DNA from: Spirochaetaceae bacterium
GTDB taxonomy: Bacteria > Spirochaetota > Spirochaetia > Treponematales > Breznakiellaceae
NCBI GenBank assembly: GCA_031279965.1
Contig: JAITHM010000041.1
Location: forward strand, 1 to 12,772
Reading direction: 5' to 3'
Length of the DNA stretch: 12,772 nucleotides
The notes beneath the pieces are model-generated. The model saw nothing but the letters and a program-made list of their open reading frames with translations, did no database searches and was not told the origin of the DNA. Every line of letters starts with the position of its first letter. Positions within the stretch are counted from its first letter, which is position 1. Shown here piece after piece: positions 1-6,422 of the stretch. Position numbers and translations under genes: made by a program.

Positions 1-1157
1 CCCAAAATGCACAAAAAGCTCTGGAAAACAGCACGGACACACGGGAAAGGCGGGAAGCTCAGTTTATTCTGTCCAATATTGATGGGGCAGAAGGCCGCAT
101 AAAAGAACAGAAAGAACGCCTCAATGCCCTTGTCAAGGCGAATCCGCGGTTTATTCCGGCTATCAACGCGATGGGACAGATCATGCTGCGCGAAAAACAG
201 TTTAAAGCTGCGGGAAGCTATTTCGATACGGCGCTCAAAATTTCTGCACAAGATTTAGATGCACTTGTCGGGCGAGCGGCAGTGTACCGGCTGGAGCGCA
301 AACCAACGGAAGCTGTTAAACGGCTTAGCGAGGCAATTGCCGCTCATCCTGGTGAAGTAGAGCCTTTAGCCCAACGGGGGCGCATTTTTCGTGAGATGGG
401 AAAGTTAAAAGAAGCGCTCGCCGATCTTGATCAAGCAAAAAAATTAGCCGGCAACGATTACTGGATCGCATACGATCGTGGCCGTACTCTTCTTGCCCTT
501 GATAAAAAACGGGATGCACTTGCTGAATTCAAGCGCGCCGAAAAAATCAACCCTTCAATATTTGCGTCGTATGTTTACAGTGCGGGCATTAACGATGAGC
601 TTAACGACTACAACGCAGCGATGCACGATTATGAGGCACTTGCCCGCATCAAACCGGATTATTACTTTGGCCTTGAGATGCTTGGTATTCATTATATGCG
701 CGAAAAACGCTATGCGGCGGCGCGTGATGTATTCAGGCAGGCGCATTCCGTAGCACCCACGGCATACAACTATGCACTGCTTTCGGTGATTAACGGCCTT
801 TACGCTGGAGACCGCCCTCAACAATTCAAGCCTTATATCGAAGAGATTATGCGCAAGATTGACCGTTCAAAATCAGAATATTCGATGATGCGCCTTTTTT
901 ATGAATTTGCAGGAGATTCTGATGTAATCCGCAGGATAGGTGCTGAAAAAGATCTGCCAACCAAAGCAAAAAATCTTTTTTATCTTGCCAACTATTACGA
1001 AGCACGCGGCAATAATGCACTTGCACAAAAGATGTTCGAGGAATTCAGGCTTCTACAGCGGAGAGAAACGATGGAATGGCGTATTTATGAACTTGTTGTC
1101 GAATCAGGTTCGTTAAAGACGGTGACTGTTTCAACAAATGACGGCGGACAAAGTTAG
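1..1157 (+). CDS. TPR-repeat protein, N-terminus outside the window
   Basis: The reading frame is open from base 3 to the TAG at 1155-1157, giving about 384 visible residues. The first in-frame ATG (171) lies inside a TPR unit, so the true start is upstream of the window. I see roughly six consecutive 34-residue tetratricopeptide repeats between about bases 155 and 775, with the usual pattern (small residue at position 8, Ala at 20, Pro near 32), for example units ending in AIAAHPGE, AEKINPSI, ARIKPDY and AHSVAPTA. TPR arrays are protein-protein interaction scaffolds, and the partner cannot be told from sequence. The C-terminal third (after about 780) is helical without clear TPRs. The TraB-family gene starts 3 bases after the stop, so the two are probably co-transcribed and translationally coupled. 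Any signal peptide or lipobox would be off-window. Confidence 0.85.
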   Translation, partial: QNAQKALENSTDTRERREAQFILSNIDGAEGRIKEQKERLNALVKANPRFIPAINAMGQIMLREKQFKAAGSYFDTALKISAQDLDALVGRAAVYRLERKPTEAVKRLSEAIAAHPGEVEPLAQRGRIFREMGKLKEALADLDQAKKLAGNDYWIAYDRGRTLLALDKKRDALAEFKRAEKINPSIFASYVYSAGINDELNDYNAAMHDYEALARIKPDYYFGLEMLGIHYMREKRYAAARDVFRQAHSVAPTAYNYALLSVINGLYAGDRPQQFKPYIEEIMRKIDRSKSEYSMMRLFYEFAGDSDVIRRIGAEKDLPTKAKNLFYLANYYEARGNNALAQKMFEEFRLLQRRETMEWRIYELVVESGSLKTVTVSTNDGGQS

Positions 1158-1160
1158 CTC

Positions 1161-2354
1161 ATGCAAATAACGATTGATGCTGCCGGCAGGCAGATTGTAC
1201 TTATCGGCACCGCGCATGTTTCTCGGGAAAGCATTGACGAAGTTGCTGTATTTATTCATGAAGAACAGCCCAATATGGTCTGCATAGAGCTTGACCGTGC
1301 CCGCTACGATGCCATGACAGGCAGCGATGCCTGGCAAAAACTCGATATGATCAAAGTATTTCGTGAAGGGAAGGGCTTTTTGCTTGTCGCAAATCTTGTA
1401 CTGTCTTCGTTTCAGCGCCGGCTTGGCACTGCGCTTGGTGTCCGGCCTGGCGACGAGATGCTCAGTGCGCTGACGGCTGCCCAGGAACTTAACATTCCTT
1501 ATTCTTTTTGCGACCGCGAGGTGCAGGTTACGCTTAGGCGCGCCTGGGCGCAGTGCGGATTTTGGAGCAAATGTAAATTGCTTTCCGTATTGCTTTCCAG
1601 TGCGCTTAGTTCAGAAAAACTTAGTGAAGAAGAAGTTGAAAATTTAAAGCAAAACTCAGAGCTTGATGGTATGATGCGAGAATTAAGCGTCTTTCTTCCT
1701 GCGGTCAAAACCGTAGTGATTGACGAACGTGATTATTATCTTGCCGCAAAAATATGGGAAAACAGCGCAGGGAAATCAAAAACAGTCGCTGTTGTTGGTG
1801 CGGGGCATCTTAACGGCATCCAGGCACATCTTGATGCGTTTTCGCAGCACAACGATGAAAGCCCGCACAGCCTTGACGCGCTGGAAGCTGTCCCGCCGCC
1901 GGGCTTGTTCTCAAAGATAAGCGCGTGGGTTATTCCTGCGCTCATTGCGCTGTTTGTTGTTGCCGGCATACTTTCTGCCGACATTACCATTGTGCGCGAC
2001 AGCCTTATCCGCTGGCTGCTCTGGAATGGCTCGCTTGCCGCAGTTGGGGCTGTTATGGCGCTGGCGCACCCGCTGGCGGTTATTGCGGCGTTTATTGGCG
2101 CGCCGGTCGGAACGCTCAGTCCGTTTATCAGCGTAGGCCTTTTTTCCGGCATTGCACAGGCATATCTTTGCCGACCCCGCATTAAAGACGCAGAATCACT
2201 GATTGACGACGCTGCTACGGTAAAAGGCATCTACCGGAACCGCATTCTGCATATACTTCTTGTGTTCTTTTTGTCATCGATTGGCGGTATAGCTGGTAAT
2301 ATTATTTCGTTTGCGTCATTTGCGCAGATTTTTGCCGGATTTTTCAGCCGCTGA
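1161..2354 (+). CDS. TraB/PrgY-family membrane protein (Tiki/TraB superfamily)
   Basis: A 397-residue protein. The N-terminal domain has the two GxxH signatures of the Tiki/TraB superfamily: GTAHVS at residues 16-21 and GAGHLNGI at 213-220. It also has the conserved acidic stretch CIELDRARYD at 41-50. The C-terminal half (about 255-395) is strongly hydrophobic with four to five probable membrane segments (255-272, 283-304, 305-335 possibly two, 362-392), so the soluble domain is membrane-anchored. In the family, Enterococcus TraB/PrgY limit pheromone signalling and eukaryotic Tiki proteins are metalloproteases. A peptidase-like role here is inference. The start at 1161 is 3 bases after the upstream TAG with only a weak purine stretch before it, which fits coupling to the TPR gene. 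It converges on the recA operon with 31 bases between stops and no clear terminator. Confidence 0.85.
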   Translation: MQITIDAAGRQIVLIGTAHVSRESIDEVAVFIHEEQPNMVCIELDRARYDAMTGSDAWQKLDMIKVFREGKGFLLVANLVLSSFQRRLGTALGVRPGDEMLSALTAAQELNIPYSFCDREVQVTLRRAWAQCGFWSKCKLLSVLLSSALSSEKLSEEEVENLKQNSELDGMMRELSVFLPAVKTVVIDERDYYLAAKIWENSAGKSKTVAVVGAGHLNGIQAHLDAFSQHNDESPHSLDALEAVPPPGLFSKISAWVIPALIALFVVAGILSADITIVRDSLIRWLLWNGSLAAVGAVMALAHPLAVIAAFIGAPVGTLSPFISVGLFSGIAQAYLCRPRIKDAESLIDDAATVKGIYRNRILHILLVFFLSSIGGIAGNIISFASFAQIFAGFFSR

Positions 2355-2385
2355 CCTTCTGGTACATCATATTCGGAAAGGGCGG

Positions 2386-2886
2386 CTACGTTAAAGAAAA
2401 ATGATTTGCAATATCATCACGCCACACCTGACGGCTTTCTAAGTGTTCAAATTCGATAATTTTTTTGATGGTAAAATGCCGGTAATCATTATTTTCGTGA
2501 TGGATAACCCCAAACCGGCCGCCACCGATATAGGCGATATTGTCACCTTCGTTTAATTGTTCGCTATCTGCTATCCGTCCGCGCACACAATCAAAATGGG
2601 CTGCAAGACCACTTGAACTATCGGTAATAGCGGAAGCAAGATCCTTGATGGGTTTATTACACAAAGGGCAGAGCGGTACAGGTATCGGCGTGGTAAGTAA
2701 CGGCGGTGGTGACCAGCGAGGACGAACAATCTGTTGTTTTTTCGCTTTGCCGTTATGACTACCCTGTCCGCCGCCCCCTCGCTGTCGTGCGTCGGCAAGA
2801 TAATCAGCACACTCTTGTGCTCCTTTAGAGCGCCCGCCGCGTCGTCTACGCCCGCCAGTCCTCCCCGGTGTATTGCCGTTCCTCAT
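2386..2886 (-). CDS. Arg/Gly-rich protein with a CxxC...HxxC zinc-type motif, fourth gene of recA operon
   Basis: I take the ATG at 2886 (166 aa) rather than an in-frame ATG at 2913, because AGGGGGG lies a few bases before it. I do not recognise the family by name. Residues 8-22 are basic and glycine-rich (GRTGGRRRRGGRSKG), followed by another Gly run near 37-42, resembling RGG-type nucleic-acid-binding tails. A zinc-ligand pattern follows: CPLC at 73-76 and HFDC at 97-100. The C-terminal half is a compact domain containing GDNIAYIGGGRFGVIHH (114-130) and ends with a TAG at 2388-2386. It overlaps the 67-aa gene upstream by 41 bases in another frame, so it is part of the recA-yraN transcript. 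A nucleic-acid-binding role is inferred from composition and operon context only. Confidence 0.72.
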   Translation of the reverse strand: MRNGNTPGRTGGRRRRGGRSKGAQECADYLADARQRGGGGQGSHNGKAKKQQIVRPRWSPPPLLTTPIPVPLCPLCNKPIKDLASAITDSSSGLAAHFDCVRGRIADSEQLNEGDNIAYIGGGRFGVIHHENNDYRHFTIKKIIEFEHLESRQVWRDDIANHFSLT

Positions 2887-3049
2887 GTTCACCCCCCTGA
2901 GGTATCCCGACAATATCGTTACTCAACACCTGAGCAATGCGGAAGATAGCCCCATACAGATAATCTGGATTATCTATTTTTTTCTTCAATTCCGCAACCC
3001 GTTCGGGGCCAGAAGCTTTTTTACGGCTTCTCGCGTAGACCTCCATCAT
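2846..3049 (-). CDS. Small conserved-looking protein, 67 aa, third gene of recA operon
   Basis: The start at 3049 is chosen because its ATG overlaps the yraN TGA (ATGA, stop at 3048-3046) and GGAG sits 5 bases upstream. A second ATG follows immediately at 3046. The protein is basic at its N-terminus (YARSRKKASGPERVAELKKK), then has an amphipathic helix-like segment (DNPDYLYGAIFRIAQVLSND) and a polar tail ending in TAG at 2848-2846. The last 41 bases overlap the next gene. I do not recognise a family. The ribosome binding site, the coupled start and a biased amino-acid composition argue that it is real. A small nucleic-acid-binding or partner protein is possible, but that is a guess. Confidence 0.65.
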   Translation of the reverse strand: MMEVYARSRKKASGPERVAELKKKIDNPDYLYGAIFRIAQVLSNDIVGIPQGGEHEERQYTGEDWRA

Positions 3050-3405
3050 ACATTCTCCGTCCAGGCAGACTCTATGTGGGTAACCGCGCACTGCCCTATA
3101 AAAATAATATCAAACCGAATTGCCATACCACTATATTTTCGATGTTTTTGGAGGAAAAACTTAGCAGTTTCTATGATGCGTACACGTTTTTTTTTGTTAA
3201 TACTTAGCTCAAGATTGTCGATACTGTACACCCCCCAGCTTTTTACTTCAACAAAAATCAGGGTCTCGCCTTCTGTAGCAACAATGTCAATCTCGCCGTG
3301 GGGGGAACGGAAATTCCGGGTGATAACAGTTATACCCCGCCGCTCAAGCTCCCGGGCAGCGGCATCTTCGCCGTGTCGTCCTTTCGAAAATGTCGTTGTG
3401 CCCAT
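3046..3405 (-). CDS. yraN: YraN family (UPF0102) endonuclease-fold protein
   Basis: A 119-residue protein, the normal length for the family. It shows the PD-(D/E)XK-like core of UPF0102: HGEIDIVA at 36-43 (E38, D40) and LIFVEVK at 49-55 (E53, K55), preceded by the family N-terminus KGRHGEDAAARELERRG. Members resemble Holliday-junction resolvase-type nucleases, but the physiological role is poorly defined. Its ATG (3405-3403) overlaps the recA stop TAA (3407-3405) as TAATG, so it is translationally coupled to recA, and its own TGA overlaps the next gene. Coupling to recA supports a role in DNA processing, repair or uptake (inference). Confidence 0.93.
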   Translation of the reverse strand: MGTTTFSKGRHGEDAAARELERRGITVITRNFRSPHGEIDIVATEGETLIFVEVKSWGVYSIDNLELSINKKKRVRIIETAKFFLQKHRKYSGMAIRFDIIFIGQCAVTHIESAWTENV

Positions 3406-4622
3406 TAAAAGAGCGCTTCATTCGTGCCAGGCGCCGTATCATTTTTGGGGGGACGGCCGCGGCGGGACAACCCTGCAGCAGCATCCCCAGCGGGCGTTTC
3501 CTCACCAGGATTTTCGGCCTTTGGTGCGGGCTCGAGGGCTGCTGCCGGTTCCGGCACACTTTTCGCATCCTGATATTTCCATGGGAACATGATGTGGCGC
3601 ACACGGCTCTCAATTTCAACAGCAAACTGAGGGTTTTTTTCAAGGTATTCTTTTGCCGCATCGCGCCCTTGTCCGATCTTTTCTTCACCGTGCGAATACC
3701 ATGCGCCTTTCTTGTCGATAATCTCATATTTAACCGCCGCATCCAGCAGGCTGCCAGTTGCGGAAACACCCTTCCCAAACATAATGTCCATTTCGGCCTT
3801 GCGGAACGGCGGGGCGACTTTGTTCTTTACGACTTTTACCTTAACACGGTTTCCCACAGCATCCGCGTCACCTTTTTCAATGACTTCCTGTTTGCGCACA
3901 TCAAGGCGCACCGATGCATAAAATTTAAGGGCGTTGCCGCCTGTCGTTGTTTCGGGATTTCCAAACATAATGCCGATTTTCATGCGAATCTGATTGATAA
4001 AGATCAGCACAGTGCGCGATTTACCGATAATTGCCGTAAGTTTACGGAGTGCCTGACTCATTAACCGCGCCTGAAGCCCAACATGAGCGTCTCCCATATC
4101 GCCTTCTATTTCCGCCTGTGGGGTAAGTGCCGCGACCGAGTCAACGACAATAACATCAACCGCACCGGAACGGACAAGGCTTTCTGCAATTTCAAGGGCT
4201 TGTTCTCCGGTATCTGGTTGCGAGACTTCAAGCTCGTCAATATTAACCCCCAGATTTTTTGCGTACACAGGATCAAGCGCATGTTCAGCGTCGATGAATG
4301 CGGCAATACCTCCCATTTTTTGCGCTTCGGCGATGGCGTGAAGAGCCAGCGTTGTTTTACCGGACGATTCCGGCCCGTAAATCTCGATGATACGTCCCCG
4401 CGGATAGCCGCCTATTCCTAACGCCTCATCCAGCAGAAGCGCGCCGGAAGGTACTGTCTCGATGCCTGCCGCGTTGACATGCGTCCCCAGCTTCATGAGC
4501 GAACCTGCGCCAAATTGCTTTTCTATTTGAAGTCGAACCGCTTCCAGCGCTTTCTGTTTTTCTTCAATCGTTGCGGTTTTACCAACACCGGGAGTTAATT
4601 TTTCGTCTGTTGATTTTGCCAT
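3405..4622 (-). CDS. recA: Recombinase RecA
   Basis: A 405-residue RecA, longer than the usual ~350 because of an extended C-terminal tail. It catalyses ATP-dependent strand exchange in homologous recombination and repair. Visible landmarks: Walker A GPESSGKT at 83-90, Walker B VDVIVVD at 155-161, L1 region GDMGDAHVGLQARLMSQALR at 174-193, INQIR at 209-213, the L2 region GNPETTTGGNALKFYASVR at 221-239 and KVVKNKVAPPF at 263-273. The tail from about 355 is Pro/Ala/Glu-rich and contains RRGRPPK (387-393), an AT-hook-like core, before a short acidic end. The start has AAGGAG 7 bases upstream. First gene of a four-gene overlapping minus-strand operon. I see no convincing LexA-type box upstream. 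Confidence 0.98.
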   Translation of the reverse strand: MAKSTDEKLTPGVGKTATIEEKQKALEAVRLQIEKQFGAGSLMKLGTHVNAAGIETVPSGALLLDEALGIGGYPRGRIIEIYGPESSGKTTLALHAIAEAQKMGGIAAFIDAEHALDPVYAKNLGVNIDELEVSQPDTGEQALEIAESLVRSGAVDVIVVDSVAALTPQAEIEGDMGDAHVGLQARLMSQALRKLTAIIGKSRTVLIFINQIRMKIGIMFGNPETTTGGNALKFYASVRLDVRKQEVIEKGDADAVGNRVKVKVVKNKVAPPFRKAEMDIMFGKGVSATGSLLDAAVKYEIIDKKGAWYSHGEEKIGQGRDAAKEYLEKNPQFAVEIESRVRHIMFPWKYQDAKSVPEPAAALEPAPKAENPGEETPAGDAAAGLSRRGRPPKNDTAPGTNEALF

Positions 4623-4991
4623 ATTTGTATCTCCTTGACTCTTTATAACGCATCACTGTGTGTCTTGATTTCAACTGTCAAAGTTATAGCGGAAACACGG
4701 CGAAAGTTGAAGTATCTGCCGCGATGCCCATCGGTGATCCCAAATTTGGAATTGCCGCCCTAATATTGCAGGAATTGACTAATACACAGAAACGCCGCAG
4801 GCAACTTGGGGGTGCCGCCAGTGTCTCTGTGCTGCCATCGGCGCTTTAGCCAGTGCAATAATAGAGCAAAAAACCTCAGTCCTTTGCGTCCAAAATCAGA
4901 GCAAGGCAGACGCGCTCTGTTTAGCGAAAGAAAACTAGCCAGCAGGAAACAGAAGCAAAAACCTGAAAGCTGCTGCGGCGTAATTGCCGTC
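4623..4991. other. Intergenic region upstream of recA
   Basis: No gene is convincing here. On the minus strand the recA leader carries AAGGAG just before the ATG. The best upstream -10-like hexamer is TATAAC (4683-4688), but its -35 is poor, so I do not call a promoter. A minus-strand TTGACA (4676-4681) has no -10 at the right distance. The segment 4700-4990 has coding-like texture in several frames, but stops break each of them (for example a minus-strand TAG near 4760), so it may be a decayed gene or a dispersed intergenic repeat. Confidence 0.5.
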
Positions 4992-5019
4992 TTGACATTT
5001 TTTCACACTATGATATTAT
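4992..5019 (+). promoter_or_regulatory. Sigma70-type promoter, TTGACA-N16-TATTAT
   Basis: The -35 TTGACA lies at 4992-4997 and is a perfect match. A 16-base spacer separates it from the -10 TATTAT at 5014-5019 (5 of 6). The predicted +1, seven bases after the -10, falls on base 5026, which is the A of an ATG. The promoter points towards the C-tract and the FkbM-type gene. Confidence 0.6.
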
Positions 5020-5025
5020 ACCCCG

Positions 5026-5142
5026 ATGGATTTTAAAAAGACTGGAAATAACTTTCCTTTATTGAATATTTCTCAATCTGCTATTTTCAGCAATACTGTT
5101 TTCATTATATCACCCCCCCCCCTCCCCCCATTTTTACTTTAA
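5026..5142 (+). CDS. Micro-ORF (38 aa) starting at a predicted leaderless ATG and running through a C-tract
   Basis: The ATG at 5026 coincides with the predicted +1 of the promoter at 4992-5019, and there is no Shine-Dalgarno. It encodes MDFKKTGNNFPLLNISQSA followed by a hydrophobic stretch and a proline run made by the C10-T-C6 tract, ending at TAA 5140-5142. In the next frame after the tract, 52 codons stay open to a TAA at 5286-5288. One extra C (or two fewer) would join the two frames into an 87-residue protein ending 54 bases before the FkbM-type gene. I do not recognise either half. It may be a leader peptide, a phase-variable small gene, or chance. Confidence 0.3.
   Translation: MDFKKTGNNFPLLNISQSAIFSNTVFIISPPPLPPFLL
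5113..5129 (+). repeat. C-tract, C10-T-C6
   Basis: Ten consecutive C (5113-5122), one T, then six C (5124-5129). It sits between the promoter at 4992-5019 and the FkbM-type gene start at 5343, inside the micro-ORF. Homopolymers of this length are prone to slipped-strand changes in bacteria. Confidence 0.9.
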
Positions 5143-5342
5143 TAGACAATGTCTGGTTCTTGCCGAATTTTTCAGTCAAAAGCGAAGCGCAAAAACAAAT
5201 ACGTGTAATAATAAGCGAAATCTTTTCTTTTTCTCTAGATGTTTTACCTGTAACTGTGAGGGCGTTGCTTTTATGTTTTTGCGCTTAAATCTCTTAATTT
5301 GTTTATATCATCATCACTCAAAATATCTGAAAGGAGAATGTT
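5143..5342 (+). other. Leader region of the FkbM-type gene
   Basis: This stretch contains the frame that stays open to 5288 (see the micro-ORF), an AGACA-a-TGTCT palindrome at 5144-5154, and AAGGAG at 5331-5336, six bases before the ATG at 5343. I find no good separate promoter here, so transcription from 4992-5019 through the C-tract is the simplest source of FkbM mRNA. Confidence 0.4.
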
Positions 5343-6413
5343 ATGACAGTTATACGCATTATTAAACTTGCAGTTAGATGGTTTATTCCATTTGGAATTA
5401 TGGAATATCGAAAAAGAAAAAAGAAGAAAAAGAATGCTGCATTGCAGCTTGAAAATGATAAATTGCAGCTTGAAAAAGAACATAAAATCAGAAAGTATTT
5501 TCAGAATTTAAATCACAAAAATGTTGATAGCGAATTATTGGAAATTATCGAATATTTTGATAATAATCCCTTTTCGATATTTCCTTATGATTTTGTTAAA
5601 AAATACAACTCTGTAGATATAGATGTCTTTTTTGATGAAACAGCAAAAATGAAATACATCTTGCATGATAATAAACGAATGTATTTTCCAAGAGACTGGG
5701 CAGCTGCAAGAATACGTGCTTACTATACCGGACTACGCATAGAACAAGATATAGATTCGCCGCATAGGTATGAAACACCAGAATATACGGTAAAAAATGG
5801 CGATGTAATTGCTGATATTGGGGCGGCGGAAGGAATCTGGGCGCTAACCTATGTGGAAAAGGCGGAAAAAATATTTTTATTTGAATGTGAGGATGAATGG
5901 ATAAACGCATTAAAAAAGACATTCGAACCATGGCAGGAAAAAGTAATCATTGTAAATAAGTATATATCAAATATAACACAAGATAAATACATAACATTCG
6001 ATGATTTTATTAACGGGGGAAAAATCAATTTTATAAAAGCCGATATTGAAGGCATGGAATTAGAGCTGCTTAAAGGATGTGTAAGAACATTAATAGAAGC
6101 AACTGATTTGAAGCTGCTTTTATGTGCGTACCATCATCAAGATGACGCTGAAAAATTGCGATCGTTTTTAGAAGCAAAACAATTTAGCGTTGAAAACACC
6201 AAAAGATATATGCTGTTTATTGGGGATAAAGAATTCGACATTCCATACATTAGAAGAGGTCTGTTGCGCGCAAAAAAACTTGATTGCTTTGCTAGCAACT
6301 GCAACCCCTTGTCGTTGCTAGAGATCGATATAACAACATTCTTCTTCTCCTGCCAGTGGCAGTTACTGCTAGAAGATTGTCAATTTTTCAAGTATACTGA
6401 CACTATTAAATGA
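5343..6413 (+). CDS. FkbM-type SAM-dependent methyltransferase with an atypical C-terminal extension
   Basis: 356 residues. The SAM-binding motif I is VIADIGAAEG (155-164), and the FkbM hallmark ADIEGMELELLKG is at 233-245. The family methylates sugars or other small molecules, often within surface-glycan loci; the substrate here is unknown. The N-terminus has a hydrophobic/amphipathic segment (1-20), a Lys/Arg cluster (22-30) and a short coiled coil with a duplicated heptad LQLENDK/LQLEKEH (35-48). The body appears to end near RRGLLRAKK (304-312). The last ~44 residues are encoded by palindrome-rich DNA and look like translated intergenic sequence, so an original stop may have been lost. The gene is visibly more AT-rich than its neighbours, suggesting horizontal acquisition. 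Start ATG 5343 has AAGGAG six bases upstream. The TGA lies 9 bases before the GH1 gene. Confidence 0.85.
   Translation: MTVIRIIKLAVRWFIPFGIMEYRKRKKKKKNAALQLENDKLQLEKEHKIRKYFQNLNHKNVDSELLEIIEYFDNNPFSIFPYDFVKKYNSVDIDVFFDETAKMKYILHDNKRMYFPRDWAAARIRAYYTGLRIEQDIDSPHRYETPEYTVKNGDVIADIGAAEGIWALTYVEKAEKIFLFECEDEWINALKKTFEPWQEKVIIVNKYISNITQDKYITFDDFINGGKINFIKADIEGMELELLKGCVRTLIEATDLKLLLCAYHHQDDAEKLRSFLEAKQFSVENTKRYMLFIGDKEFDIPYIRRGLLRAKKLDCFASNCNPLSLLEIDITTFFFSCQWQLLLEDCQFFKYTDTIK
6292..6369. repeat. Cluster of palindromes in the 3' end of the FkbM-type gene
   Basis: CTAGCAAC (6292-6299) is the exact inverse of GTTGCTAG (6314-6321), with a 14-base loop. Downstream, CTGCCA-g-TGGCAG (6350-6362) and GCAGT-t-ACTGC (6359-6369) are overlapping perfect palindromes. 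No T-run follows, so this is not a standard intrinsic terminator. It lies just upstream of the GH1 ribosome binding site. Confidence 0.75.
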
Positions 6414-6422
6414 GGAGTTACT

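Noticed and set aside
1736..2230. 164-aa minus-strand frame
   Set aside because: It lies wholly inside the TraB-family gene and is a Ser/Ala-rich shadow of its codons.
2873..4064. Long plus-strand frames opposite recA and yraN
   Set aside because: Antisense to RecA and YraN, whose motifs are clear; Phe/Arg-rich shadow composition.
4623..4700. SOS/LexA box at recA
   Set aside because: TTGA-AA-TCAA near 4664-4673 is a short dyad, but it does not match a LexA box I know, and no well-placed promoter accompanies it.
4658..4849. 63-aa plus-strand frame upstream of recA
   Set aside because: No ribosome binding site or promoter, and it overlaps the recA leader; no recognisable domain.
6377..6409. 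Promoter directly upstream of the GH1 gene
   Set aside because: TATACT at 6393-6398 is a fair -10, but no -35 lies 16-18 bases upstream; TTGTCA is only 10 bases away.
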